DNA from: Heliocidaris erythrogramma
Lineage: Eukaryota > Echinodermata > Echinoidea > Camarodonta > Echinometridae
Direction of reading: 5' to 3'
Length of the DNA: 64,000 bases
Assembly: GCA_025617745.1 (NCBI GenBank)
Contig: CM046858.1
Coordinates: forward strand, 54,662,545-54,726,544
A model generated the notes under the pieces. That model was not told the DNA's origin, searched no databases, and saw nothing but the letters and a program-made list of their open reading frames with translations. Within the stretch, counting starts at the first letter, position 1; each line of letters starts with the position of its first letter. Both the position numbers and the translations under genes were made by a program. Shown here one piece after another: positions 52,054-63,880 of the stretch.

Positions 52054-53373
52054 AATCATACTTGATACACATACATGTATTATGTGTATCTGGTTTTTCT
52101 ACCGTCTATATAAACCCAGTAGGCTGACATTAACTGCTAGTATACTAGTTCATAGTATCTTATTTTATTTTTGATGTTTTAGTGATGTTGTATGTGTATT
52201 GTTGTGTTATTTTCCTTTTACACACGTCTTGTCTCGTCTCTTTACTGCGATATATGTATATGTATACATAATTACATACATTTTTTATTTTTTAATTCTC
52301 TCTGTTATTGGGGAACCTAGTTTAAGCAAGCTGTGCTTTTCCTTAGGTTCTCCCATGATACTGCTTTTTGGAATTGTTATTGATTATGATATCTGTATTC
52401 GAAATTTTGAACGATGTGTGCTCACCAATTGTAATGTTCATGGCAGATTTCTGCAGTATTATGAAATAAATTCATTCATCCAATCCAATCCAATCAATCC
52501 AATCAGGGTATTTATATAGCGCCAATATCATATTCATTCATTCATTCAATTCATTCATTCAAGTATAGGTTTTCCAAAGCAGTGTTTGAAGACCTTTTTA
52601 ACATTGTAGGCCCTGCTTTGGAAAGAAGAACATTACGGTGAGTAACCATGTACCATACCCCGGTTCCGCGGTCCCTGCATCATGATGAATATCATCATTG
52701 GCAAATAGGCCTACTCCCATGAGTGAAGAGCTAAAAACTAAACAATAAATAAATAAATAAATAAATGCTGAGAAGTGGGCTTGCATTTTTTTTTGTGGTA
52801 CAGTATCTTAATCTAAAAGCTAAATGCTAGTAGTTGCAGCAAGCAATAATTTCACGGGAAAGTCTTTGGAATCAAAGTTAAGTGTTCACATATTGTCGTA
52901 GCTAATCTAGCAGGTTTATGCAAAACTTGAATAACATTTGTTAAAGAATGAAACATACGCTGAAAACCAAACACACAGTAGACCACCAATATAGATAAGC
53001 ATATGTGGGAACGTGTAGTATTATTGATTAGAAAAAAAACCCGTCACCCGGCAGGAATGCCATGTTTATTTTGGTCATTTGTCAGCAAATATACATTTTA
53101 ATATGTGAATACACAACGCACGCGCACTGTGCTATGCTGCATCAACACGATTCATCAATCTATATACATAGATTACTACGCACAAATCATAGATTTTGCC
53201 TAACTCTATGGCTCAAATCCACTAACAGTGCTGTAACAGCGCGAGTGTCTAACAGCGCCCTAACAGCGCTTTCTGTGCGGTCATCTTACCCGTGTTGTTA
53301 GTGGCTGATTTGTTTGTGACTTGTTAGCGCTAACAAACCTGCTACTAACAGCGTTTCTGTGCGGCCGCTACTG

Positions 53374-55850
53374 TACCGGCCGCACAGAAACGTTGTTAGC
53401 GCTAACAGCGCACTAACAGTACCGATAGCGATGATTTGGCCGCACAGAAGAGTAATGTTAGTCAAATTCACTAACAGCGCTGATAGCCTAACATTTCAAG
53501 GCCGCACAGAAGCTAACAGTAGTGGTAATGTTTTAACAACTCACTAACGGTGCCAGGGGCACCAATAGTGACAATGTTAGTGAATAATTTCTTGCGTGCG
53601 CTATAACTTGTCTCTCCTTTTTTTAATACCAAGTACTTAAACATAGACCTAGACTAATATAATTAAGAATGTGGCGGGTAGCGGGTGACATAGATTTTGC
53701 TGATAACGGCACGAGGAGACCAAGATGATCCTTTTCAGGAAGAAAATGAACATGACTTTTTCAATTTGGAGAAAACTCAATCTCATCTCTGGATGGTAAT
53801 GTATTACTTCAAAACGCCACAATTAAAATGGTCGGGGAGTTAAAGTTTCTTCGTTTACTTATTGATAATAAGTTATCTTGGAAACCACAGACTGTGTATC
53901 TAAACAAATTTCTCTCTAGAAATGTTGGTATTATAAACAAATTGAAATATTTGTTTCCCTCTCATGTATTACTCTTGTTGTATTCCACCTTGGTTCTACC
54001 GTACATAAGTTATGGCATTCTTGATTGGGGCAACTGTACGAAGTCTCAGTTGGATAGACTCTCAAAAACGGGTGATGAGAATAATTTTGAAAAAGCCTAG
54101 ACTAGCTCCGTCTAATATATTATTCTTTGAAAATAAAGCGTTGAGACTAAACGATTTGTTTTATTACCAGTTAGGCAGTTTAATGTATCAAGTACGAATT
54201 CATGAATTGCCTCGGGTTTTACAATCAATGTTTAAAACGAATGATGGAATACATATAGCATTCTACACGACAATCATCTTTCTTTCATTTACCACTTCTT
54301 CGTACTCAGTTGCCCAGAAAACATTAATCTACACTGGGCCCTTCTATTGAAATCATCTTGATTCAAATCTAAAGCAAGCTTCCTCTCTTAAATTTTTTAG
54401 AAGAAATCTTAAACATTATCAAATTAGCTCTTACAGTGTAAGTCCATAACAACTGTACAGTATTTGGTTTTCTGCCTGTGTCTAAACAGAACATAAACAA
54501 AACCCTTTCCTTCAAGACATCTTTTTAATCATACTTAATACACATACATGTATTATTTGTATCTGGTTTTTCTACTACTATATAAACCCAATAGGCTGAC
54601 ATTAACTGCTAGTATACTAGTTCATAGTATGCTTATTTTATTTTGATGTTTTAGTGATGTTGTATGTGTATTGTCGATTTTTCCTTTTACACACGTCTTG
54701 TCTCGTCTCTTTATTGCTATATATGTATATGTATACATAATTACATACATGTATTTCTTAATTCTCTCTGTTATTGGGGAACCTAGTTTAAACAAGCTGT
54801 GCTTTTCCTTAGGTTCTCCCATGATACTGCTTTTTGGAATTGTTATTGATTATGATATCTGTATTCGAAATTTTGAACGATGTATGCTCACCAATTGTAA
54901 TGTTCATGGCAGATTTCTGCAGTATTATGAAATAAATTCATTCATCCAATCCAATCCAATCAATCCAATCAGGGTATTTATATAGCGCCAATATCATATT
55001 CATTCATTCATTCATTTATTCATTCATTCAAGTATAGGTTTTCCAAAGCAGTGTTTGAAGACCTTTTTAACATTGTAGGCCCTGCTATGGAAAGAAAAAC
55101 ATTACGGTGAGTAACCATGTACCATACCCCGGTTCCGCGGTCCCTGCATCATGATGAAAATCATCATTGACAAATAGGCCTACTCCCATGAGTGAAGAGC
55201 TAAAAACTAAACAATAAATACATAAATAAATAAATAAATAAATGCTGAGAAGTGGGCTTGCATTTTTTTGTGGTACAGTATCTTAATCTAAAAGCATTAG
55301 CTAAATGCTAGTAGTTGCAGCAAGCAATAATTTCACGGGAAAGTCTTTGGAATCAAAGTTAAGTGTTCACATATTGTCGTAGCTAATCTAGTAAGTTTAT
55401 GATCAGAAACTTGAATAACCTTTGTTAAAGAATGAAACACGCTGAAAACCAAACACACAGTAGACCACCAACATAGATAAGCATATGTGGGAACGTGTAG
55501 TATTATTGATTAGAAAAAAAACCCGTCACCCGGCAGGAATGCCATGTTTATTTTGGTCATTTGTCAGCAAATATACATTTTAAAATGTGAATACACAACG
55601 CACGCGCACTGTGCTATGCTGCATCAACACGATTCATCAATCTATACATAGATTACTACGCACAAATCATAGATTTTGCCTAACTCTATGGCTCAAATCC
55701 ACTAACAGTGGTGTAACAGCGCGAGTGTCTAACAGCGCCCCAACAACGCTTTCTGTGCGGTCATCTTACCCGTGTTGTTAGTGGCTGATTTGTTTGCGAC
55801 TTGTTAGCGCTAACAAACCTGCTACTAACAGCGTTTCTGTGCGGCCGCTA
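53374..55850. mobile_element. Harbinger-like element, copy 4
   Basis: TACCGGCCGCACAGAAACG after CTG (53371-53373) to GTGCGGCCGCTA before CTG (55851-55853). 2.48 kb and free of large inserts, so it is closest to the ancestral form of this array. Includes the LINE fragment and its (CAATC)n/(ATTC)n 3' end. Confidence 0.7.
53828..54430 (+). pseudogene. LINE RT C-terminal fragment in copy 4
   Basis: VGELKFLRLLIDNKLSWKPQ, LKYLFPSHVLLLLYSTLVLP, then a frameshift at the deleted VIQ residues, then KRVMRIILKKPRLAPSNIL and LNDLFYYQLGSLMYQVRIHE. No active site. Confidence 0.8.
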
Positions 55851-57144
55851 CTGTTTACTAATAAGTGATTCAAATGTTATACATACTTTTGAAACAAAGG
55901 TTGTTTTTGACAACCTGAAAGCTTGCCAGATGCTTGTCAGACATAGCAACAAGTAATGTATGCAAACTCGATTCCAAGTATTGTAGTTCATTCATTAATA
56001 ACATGTTAATGATACCTCGGTACTAGGTCCCCAGGAAAGAAACATCCATAAATTTGAATCACTTAGTAAACAGGTCTAATGGCCCATGAGCAACTTTTCG
56101 CAAATGACCTTCCCCTTTTTCATTAGTATAGGCAGCTTTTCAAATAAAGATAATACGTAAGCTTGTCGGACATAGCAACCTAAAGAATTCAAACTCTATG
56201 AAAGAAAGACATCGTAGACCAAGTGACTTGAATAACACGTCAATGAACACTTGGGAAAGCGCATTGTTTGCAAGTTGGCTATCATTTGGCCGACTCTCAA
56301 ATACCAACCATCAATGAACAATTTGTCGCTTTTCAGTGGATTTAATGAAAAGTACAATTAAATATACAGTTAACAACAAAAATTATTCATACCCCTTGGA
56401 AAATTCTACTTTTTTGCATTTTTCCTAAAAATGAATGGTTAAATGAAGTTACTTGCACATCACTTGAATACATTTAGTTATCATCTGCAAATGAATACCG
56501 TTTCCGGTTTCACCTCATTTGCATAACAATAGAAAATGTGAGTTATCCAAACTGGGGGATGTTCAAAATTATTCATACCCTTGGTGATTTATTGACTTTG
56601 TCAGTCAGTATGAATCCGATCCTTGTGATTAATGCTTGTAATTCACTTTACTTTAATACACCGTCACAAGGCTTCCGGAGGGGTCTCTGCTGGGATATCA
56701 GGCCAGTACCTGTTCTCCAATGGCTCAATTTCCTTGAGGATGTGTCCACACATGCACTCACCTGTGCCGGCCGCACAGAAACGTTGTTAGCGCTAACAGC
56801 GTACTAACAGTACCGATAGCGATGATTTGGCCGCACAGAAGAGTAATGTTAGTCAAATTCACTAACAGCGCTGTTAGCCTAACATTTCAAGGCCGCACAG
56901 AAGCTAACAGTAGTGGTAATGTTTTAACAACTCACTAACGGTGCCAGGGGCACCAATAGTGACAATGTTAGTGAATAATTTCTTGCGTGCGCTATAACTT
57001 GTCTCTCCTTTTTTTTTAATACCAAGTACTTCAACATAGACCTAGACTAATTAAGAATGTGTCGGGTAGCGGGTGACATAGATTTTGCTGATAACGACAC
57101 GAGGAGACCAAGATAATCCTTTTCAGGAAGAAAATGAACATGAC

Positions 57145-57766
57145 TTTTTCATTGATAATAAAAATATTGATAATAAGTTATCTTGGAAACCACAGACTCT
57201 GTATCTAAACAAATTACTCTCTAGAAATGTTGGTATTATAAACAAATTGAAATATTTGTTTCGCTCTCATGTATTACTCTTATTGTATTCCACCTTGGTT
57301 CTACCCTACATAAGTTATGGCATTCTTGCTTGGGGCAACTGCAGCCTACCAAGTCTCAGTTGGATAGACTCTCAGTTATACAAAAACGGGTGATGAGAAT
57401 AATTTTGAAAAAGCCTAGACTAGCTCCGTCTAAAATATTATTCTTTGAAAATAAATCGTTGAGACTAAACGATTTGTTTTATTACCAGTTAGGCAGTTTA
57501 ATGTATCAAGTACAAATTCATGAATTGCCTCAGGTTTTACAATCAATGCTTAAAACGAATGATGGAATACATAGGCATTCTACACGACAATCATCTTTCT
57601 TTCATTTAGCACTTCTTCGTACTCAGTTTGCCCAGAAAACATTAATCTAAACTGGGCCCTTCTATTGAAATCATCTTGATTCAAATCTAAAGCAAGCTTC
57701 CTCTCTTAAATCTTTTAGAAGAAATCTTAAACATTATCAAATTAGCTCTTACAGTGTAAGTCCATA
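57145..57766 (+). pseudogene. LINE RT C-terminal fragment in copy 5
   Basis: DNKLSWKPQTLYLNKLLSRN, YLFRSHVLLLLYSTLVLP, QKRVMRIILKKPRLAPSKIL and TRQSSFFHLALLRTQFAQK. A 4-base change after WGNC shifts the frame. Confidence 0.8.
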
Positions 57767-57767
57767 A

Positions 57768-58032
57768 CAGGGGCCTATCCAGGATTTCCCAATAGGGGGG
57801 GGGGGGCAGGCATTATTGATCGCCGTCCTGGGTGAGGGATCTAAGGGGAGGGGGTGCCCCCTCCCCTTTGGAAAATTTTTGCTTCTGAAGAAGGGCTGAA
57901 ATGCAAAATAGTCCTATATGTGACCAATTTTGAAGCCTATTTAATGAACAACTTTTTTTTTCCTGTTTTTTTTTACGACGGCCAATAGGGGGGGGGGGGC
58001 GCCTGTTGCGCCACCCCCTGGATACGCCACTG
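57768..58032. mobile_element. hAT-like MITE in copy 5
   Basis: CAGGGGCCTATCCAGG to CCTGGATACGCCACTG, followed by CATAACAACTG, so CATAA is present on both sides. Confidence 0.75.
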
Positions 58033-60412
58033 CATAACAACTGTACAGTATTTGGTTTTCTACCTGTGTCTAAACAGAACATAAACAAAACCTTTCGTAA
58101 GGCATCTTTTTATTCATACTTAATACACATACATGTATTATGTGTATCTGGTTTTTCTACTACTATATAAACCCAATAGGCTGACATTAACTGCTAGTAT
58201 AATACTAGTTCATAGTTTTTCCTATTACACACGTCTTGTCTCGTCTCTATATATGTATATGTATACATATACATAATTAAATAGATGTATTTTTTAATTC
58301 TCTCTGTTATTGGGGAACCTCGTTTTAACAAGCTGTGCTTTTCCTTAGCTTCTCCCATGATACTGCTTTTTGGAATTGTTATTATGATATCTGTATTCGA
58401 AATTTTGAACGATGTATGCTCACCAATAATGGCAAATAAGCCTACTCACATGAGTGAAGAGCTAAAAACTAAACAATAAATAAATAAATAAATGAGAAGT
58501 GGGCTTGCATTTTTTTTGTGGTACAGTATCTTAATCTAAAAGCTAAATGCTAGTAGTTGCAGCAAGCAATAATTTCACTCGAAAGTCTTTGGAATCAAAG
58601 TTAACTGTTCATATAATTGTCGGTAATCTAGTAAGTTTATGCAATCAGAAACTTGAATAACCTTTGTTAAAGAATGAAACATACGCTGAAAACCAAGCAC
58701 ACAGTAGACCACCAACATAGATAAGCATATAGTGGGAACGTGTAGTATTATTGATTAGAAAAAGACCCGTCACCCGGCAGGAATGTCATGTTTATTTTGG
58801 TCATTTGCCAGCAAATATACATTTTAAAACGTGAATACACAACGCACGCGCACTGTGCTATGCTGCATCAACAAGATTCATCAATCTATACATAGATTAC
58901 TACGCACAAATCATAGATTTTGCCTAACTCTATGGCTCAAATCCATTAACAGCGCTGTAACAGCGCGAGTGTCTAACAGCGTCCTAACAGCGCTTTCTGT
59001 GCGGTCATTTTACCCGTGTTGTTAGTGGCTGATTTGTTTGTGACTTGTTAGCGCTAGCAAAGCCGCTACTAACAGCGTTTCTGTGCGGCCGGCACTGACC
59101 TTCAGGGAGTTCATTAGATTTCGTGTCCTATACAGGTGATGCAGTTATCGACTTCATGATGACAGGACTATGATACTGAAATTTTCGGTCATTTATTCCA
59201 TGCATTTTAATGAAAATTCTGTATCTACTTATGAAGCAAAGCACCATTCCTGAAGAGCCCTTCCCTTTTGCACTGCCTGTGGGAGGATTCACCTTTATTC
59301 ATTGGCCCCATTCTTAATCAGAGTGCTTAGGAAGGCCATGTTGGTGATATTAAAGTCATTGCATGACTCTAACGTCAGATCACCATGAATAACAGTATGA
59401 AACCTTTGAGTACCATACACATCCCACATTGACTGTTACTGTATATCAATCTTCATATGGTATATTCTTTGTATCTTTGGTATGAAAGCTACAATCCTTG
59501 ATATCAAAATGAATGTAAACCAAATTTATACCATATGCCCTCCATGTTACCAGCTGCAGTGCACAAAATGCTACCACTTTGACAGTGCACTGGAACATAA
59601 AGATCAGTATTTTAAGCTTCACTAGAGTACCCACTTGCAGGTGTCCATATCAAAAATTAGTCAATCAGTGTAACTGAATAAACTGATAAAATTGGCACCA
59701 TCCAACCTTTAGACAACTACCATGGCCTCCCTAAACATTCTTAATAATAATGGAACAAAAGTATCAGGAAATACCTTCCCTTGACAGTGCAACAGTGAAT
59801 GCCTCTAGGGAAGTCTCTCCAGGAAGAGTGCTTTGTTTCAACTTAGATACAGAATTGTCATTAAAATGTAAGGAATATTAAAGAAAATATCAATATCATA
59901 GTCCTATCCTCATGACGTCTAAAACTACACCACCTGCAAACACAAAATCTGCTTTAAATCCATCGAATCCACTGAAGACCAGGTGATGGCATGTGTGGAC
60001 AACATCCTCAAGGAGATTGGGCCATTGGAGACCAGGTATTGGCCTGATATCTCAGTAGAGACTTCCAGAAGCATTGTGACAGTGTGAAGAAAGTGTTACG
60101 AGCATTAATCACAAGGACTGGATTCATACTGATTGACAAAGTCAATAGATCACCAAGGGTATGAATAATTTTGAACAGCGCCCAGTTTGGATAATTCACC
60201 TTTTCTATTGTTATGCAAATGAGGTGAAACCAGAAGCAGCATTCATTTGCAGATGATAACTAAATGTATTCAAGTGATGTGCAATTAAATTCAGTTAACC
60301 ATTCATTTTTAGGAAAAATGCAAAAAACTAGAATTTTCGAAGGGGTATGAATAATTTTGTTGTTAACTGTATATAATAAATATATGAATAATCATTACAC
60401 AGTCGACGCTTA

Positions 60413-60648
60413 CACTATGAACACGGGGACAAAGAGAGCGGACAATTTATGCAGCTCCTCATTGTACCCTCCACAATAGCTCTAGTAGACAAAAGGACAT
60501 CCCTACACTGCTATTTTGTGACACCTGTTCTACATATTTTTACAGGATAGCAATGAATGGATGTTCTTTTGTTAACCAGTTCAATTGTGAAGGGTACAAT
60601 GAGGAGCAGCATAAATTGTCCGCTTCTTTGTTCGTCATGTTCATAGGG
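60413..60648. mobile_element. 236 bp MITE, second copy (CACTATGAACACGG)
   Basis: Collinear with 28258-28493 in element 1, so it was present before elements 1 and 2 separated. Confidence 0.85.
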
Positions 60649-60909
60649 TTATCTCAGTGCATTTTAAACGAACATGCCAGTTTATGTCAAATGACCTTTA
60701 TCTGCTTATGCGCAAATCCTAATTACAAAATCGCTTATGAAATCACGGGACGTTGGTCAGCACATTCAGCACTTACTTTTGGCACTCAATTTTCTGCACC
60801 TTATCATCTCCCAGACGCAAATGGCACGTAAGGTGTTAGAAATAGCACGTCAAGTGCTTCCAACTTCCAATTAGCAATCTTGTTTCAGCACTTCAGTTAT
60901 TACAGTGTA

Positions 60910-61185
60910 GGCTTCGTTCGGGTTATCACAATCCAAAACGCCATTCCAATCCGTACCTTGCAGTACGTTCTTAAAATGTAAGATTCGTTCAGAGTTGATT
61001 TTTCTGTTAACTGAACTGGGTAGGGATTTAGATTGCTCATTGAAAGATGAGGTCAATGTTGTAATATGGAAGACAGGAAACCCGTTTTTTGAGATAGATA
61101 TCTTGATAATGAAATATGATTGGAATAAAACATGGACACTTTTAGTAAGAATAAAGTCTCTTCTTTTATGTGATACCAAATACAC
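60910..61185 (-). pseudogene. LINE endonuclease C-terminus/linker fragment
   Basis: FPVFHITTLTSSF...SVNRKINSERILHFKNVLQGTDWNGVLDCDNPNEAY (in pieces) matches the segment after the catalytic SDH of CR1/L2-like endonucleases: R-x-I-N-x-E-x-I-x-x-F...L...DW..V....NEAY. It abuts the right end of element 2. It may belong to the LINE split by elements 1 and 2, or be a separate copy. Confidence 0.65.
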
Positions 61186-61310
61186 GAAGATTTGTTTATG
61201 CTTGACCGACTTAGAACAATTTTACCAGCTTAATGTAAGAATCGATTTGCACAGAATATTGCTGAGAACGTTTTAATGCAGATTATTCGAGTTTGTTTTA
61301 AATTCCCTTC

Positions 61311-61640
61311 ATGTTGTTATTACGTTTTCTGTTTTGTCTTCAGGTTTTTCTTTTCATTTCCCCTTTTCGCTCACTCCTTGCTTTTAATGTGATACATTTT
61401 GTTTCACTTTATGAATCATTTCTGGCTGTTTGCATCTTTTCGCTTTTTACATTTTCACAGTCTCCGTGCATCCCCATTTTTCATTCCCGATTTCTATTCA
61501 ATCCTTAAAGTTATCTTCAATTCATTTCAACCTTCTTATTTCATTTCAGTGATATTCTAACCTCAATCTTTTCAATCTCTTGCATATCTCAACTTGCTCT
61601 CTTGCTGTCTTCTCTTGTTTTCCACTTAAAAGAATTGTGA
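61311..61640. other. Pyrimidine-rich non-coding stretch
   Basis: TTTTC-rich DNA with hydrophobic low-complexity frames. No family recognised. Confidence 0.4.
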
Positions 61641-61752
61641 CGCCTAATTGTGACACCGAATAACGACACACAGACAAACGATGAAACTAAGTTTTATTTC
61701 TTTTTATTTCATCCTTTACAAGAGCAACTCATAAATCTTGGACCGTGTAACT

Positions 61753-62482
61753 CTATCCCCAACGTCCCTCAACATGTCCACCATGCCTGTCCACGCACAA
61801 GTGTTGATCAAGTTCTGGAACGATGTCTTCGTTAATAAGATGTAGGTAGCGTTCTCCATCGAGATTTCCGTTGAAGAAGAAGGGTCCGATCAACGATCCA
61901 TTACCACAGAGTCCTACCCAGACGGAAACCTTCTCGCGACTGATGTTGACATCGTAGTGGAACGGTGGTGGGTTGTGGATTGGAGCATACTGCCGGACGT
62001 TGTGGTTATTGACCTTGCCGTTCATGAAGAAGGACGCTTCATCTCCAATGATGAGGTTTTCAACAAACCTTGGGCCACGATTCAGCAACCACTGGGAATA
62101 TCGGAGTCGTCTGGGCATGTCTGCTTCTAGTAGTTGGTGCCGAATGCGTATCCTGTAAGGATACCATTGCACGTCCAGTCGGATGATCCTGTGGTAGGAA
62201 TACCTTGACATGCCAAGCCAGTTTCTTTGCAGCTACTTCCTGCTGAACTGCGGCAATGTTGTCCTCTGTTCGGACTGACCTTGGCCTCCCAGATCGGCCT
62301 TTGTTGAGGTTCAAACTTGTACCTTCATTCTGGTATTTTCGAACGTTCTTCCAGATCGTTGACTTTGACGGAACATTCCGATCAGGAAACCGACGACGGA
62401 ACGCTTGCACAACTTCCTGAAGGCTTCCAGTGCGGTTCCATTCGGTTACTAGGAAAACTCTTTGCTGTGTTGTTAGCTGCAT
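61753..62482 (-). pseudogene. Degenerate mariner/Tc1-type transposase
   Basis: On the minus strand the first frame (62482-62060) starts MQLTTQQRVFLVTEWNRTGS, then FRRRFPDRNVPSKSTIWKNV and GRSGRPRSVRTEDNI, an HTH N-terminus of the type found in many arthropod and marine mariner/Tc1-like proteins. A frameshift near 62205 leads to 62211-61753: NRGPRFVENLIIGDEASFFM (first catalytic Asp in GDEA), VNNHNVRQYAP, SVWVGLCGNGSLIGPFFFNG and LDGERYLHLINEDIVPEL. The second and third acidic residues are missing because the part after IVPELDQHLC is deleted. A C-terminal GGHVE-like piece remains. The copy cannot be active. Confidence 0.8.
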
Positions 62483-62783
62483 GGTCAGGCAAGCAAGTGA
62501 AAAGCTTGTGCTTCAAAGCGTATTCATTCTCATTGAGAAATTTGGTGAAAGAAACATAAAAAAAGAACACCAAAGAATTGCTAATTAGCCCTCCCTTTGT
62601 TAACCAACGTTGCTGCATCCTTTCCAATCTTGACCACTTATTCTGTGCAACTTGATTTTGACATTCAAATTTTAAACTCTCCTTGCTCATCAATGCATAA
62701 ACTTTAAGTGTCATATTAGGTGTCAAAAGAAAGAAGAAAGAGCTAAACTTCATGATGATATACATTATATGACATGAATTGTT

Positions 62784-62975
62784 CTACTTTACTGGGAAAA
62801 TAACTCTGGTTTCCTTTTTATCGGGACGCACTGTACAATGAAACACCGCCTCCATGTTTGTGTAATCAGTTCTTACGTTCTTACACAGTGATGAATAATC
62901 AGGTAAATGTGGCAAAGTGCTGTGTTCAGTTAACCATGTTTCTGAGAAACCTAAGAAATCGAAGGGAAAATTCAA
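62784..62975 (-). pseudogene. LINE endonuclease N-terminal fragment
   Basis: FDFLGFSETWLTEHSTLPHL and PDYSSLCKNVRTD are the second strand (catalytic Glu in SETW) and the following loop of a LINE endonuclease. Only about 60 residues remain. The transposase remnant lies just downstream of it on the same strand. Confidence 0.65.
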
Positions 62976-63189
62976 GTAGTTGTCAAAATATTATCAGAAT
63001 TTCTTAAAAGGGTTCTTGAATTAATGTAAAAATGGAAAAAATTGGAAGCATTTGATACACCTTCATTATTAAAGCGGTTATTATTATTTGCATCAAATAA
63101 TGGGATTCTTCATTCATATTCTCTTGATCAATCTGTAATTCAGCCATTTGATCTGCAAGGGTTTGGTTAACGTGTGCACTAGGTACAAT

Positions 63190-63880
63190 TTGATTGATTG
63201 ATGGATTGATTGATTACCACCAACAACATTTAATTACAATACATTTTTTGTACGTACAATGATATTTACATATAAATGAAGAAAAGTATTGGTTGGTAAA
63301 AGGGGCCAGATAATAGCACATGTGCTAGTCGAGCATGACCCACAACAACAAAAAGAAAAAAAAAAAGAAAAAGTATTTTGGTAAAGTTCAATTAATACCC
63401 AAATGAACAAAAATAATAGTTAACAATGAAGTGCAAAAAGTAGAAAGTAATGATGTTAAATACATTTCTTGTACATATACAGACTATTTACATAAACGTT
63501 TTCATTTATGATTTACTCAGCAAGTGTGTCGTAACAGAATTCCGAAACCTACTTCTAGACCTGGTTAATTTGATTTTAAAAGGTAATCTATTCCAAAATT
63601 CACTACCAATGAAAGACAATGAAAATTGACCTTGCATCGTTCAGAATTTTGGTAGACGCAACTGTTCACTTTCCTTTTGCCTTGTGGAGTACCTATGCTG
63701 TATAGTGTCACAATAATTTGCTAAAGTATGAGGAAAGTTGTTATTATACAAATCAAACATGAAAGTAGAAATTGACAAGTCATGCAAATCATATAGATTA
63801 AGGATTCGCAAACTTTGGAACAAAGGAGTGGTATGAGTTCTCCATTCACTGAATGTTATAGCACGGACCGACATTTTCTG
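63190..63880 (-). pseudogene. LINE ORF2 C-terminus and 3' end
   Basis: Minus-strand translation gives RTHTTPLFQSLRILNLYDLH, LSISTFMFDLYNNNFP and RYSTRQKESEQLRLP, the C-terminal tail of a CR1/L2-like RT. The 3' UTR runs to a (GATT)n tract at 63190-63217 (ATCAATCA on the coding strand). 5' truncated, or cut by the MITE at 63881. Confidence 0.7.

Larger units (their letters stand above)
49659..53370. mobile_element. Harbinger-like element, copy 3
   Basis: TACCGGCCGCACAGAAACG after CTG (49656-49658) to GTGCGGCCGCTA before CTG (53371-53373). Its left subterminal region is shortened, missing about 60 bp of GTTAGCGC repeats. It lacks the hAT-like MITE but has two retroposed inserts (50319-50557 and 51032-52053). 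Confidence 0.7.
36856..56077. mobile_element. 220 bp MITE split by four tandem Harbinger-like copies
   Basis: AGACCTG at 36856-36862 and TTTACTAATAAGTGATTC...CACTTAGTAAACAGGTCT at 55854-56077 together form the MITE found intact at 27655-27874. The host sequence outside (CGATTTCGTAAT and TGGCCCATGAGCAACTTTT) is contiguous in element 1 at about 27350-27380. CTG is present on both sides of the break. Confidence 0.8.
56765..59094. mobile_element. Harbinger-like element, copy 5 (dispersed)
   Basis: TGCCGGCCGCACAGAAACG after CTG (56762-56764) to CTGTGCGGCCGGCA before CTG (59095-59097). The surrounding TCACCTGACCTT is uninterrupted in the opposite arm of the host element (as CACCTGGTCTTC on the complement), so CTG is a target duplication. 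Contains the same LINE fragment plus the hAT-like MITE (57768-58032), so it is closest to copies 1 and 2. Confidence 0.75.
56367..60369. mobile_element. Tc1/mariner-like long-TIR element, TA duplication
   Basis: Ends CAGTTAACAACAAAAATTAT and complement GTTGTTAACTG, each flanked by TA (56365-56366 and 60370-60371). The matching site in element 1 (28215-28232) lacks it. After removing the Harbinger-like copy 5, the two halves are inverted repeats of each other over about 600 bp or more. CAGTT ends and the TA target suggest Tc1/mariner. No transposase remains; frames in the arms are not coding. Confidence 0.75.
29411..60909. mobile_element. TIR element 2, same family as element 1, inflated by nesting
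   Basis: Starts TACACTCTAAAAAATCAAGT at 29411 and ends AGCACTTCAGTTATTACAGTGTA at 60909. Its own sequence can be followed in pieces that are collinear with element 1: 29411-29981, 36566-36855, 56078-56364 and 60372-60909. Everything between is later insertion. Net own length is similar to element 1. The left end is still flanked by LINE DNA; the right end abuts a different LINE segment, so one side has been rearranged. Confidence 0.7.
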
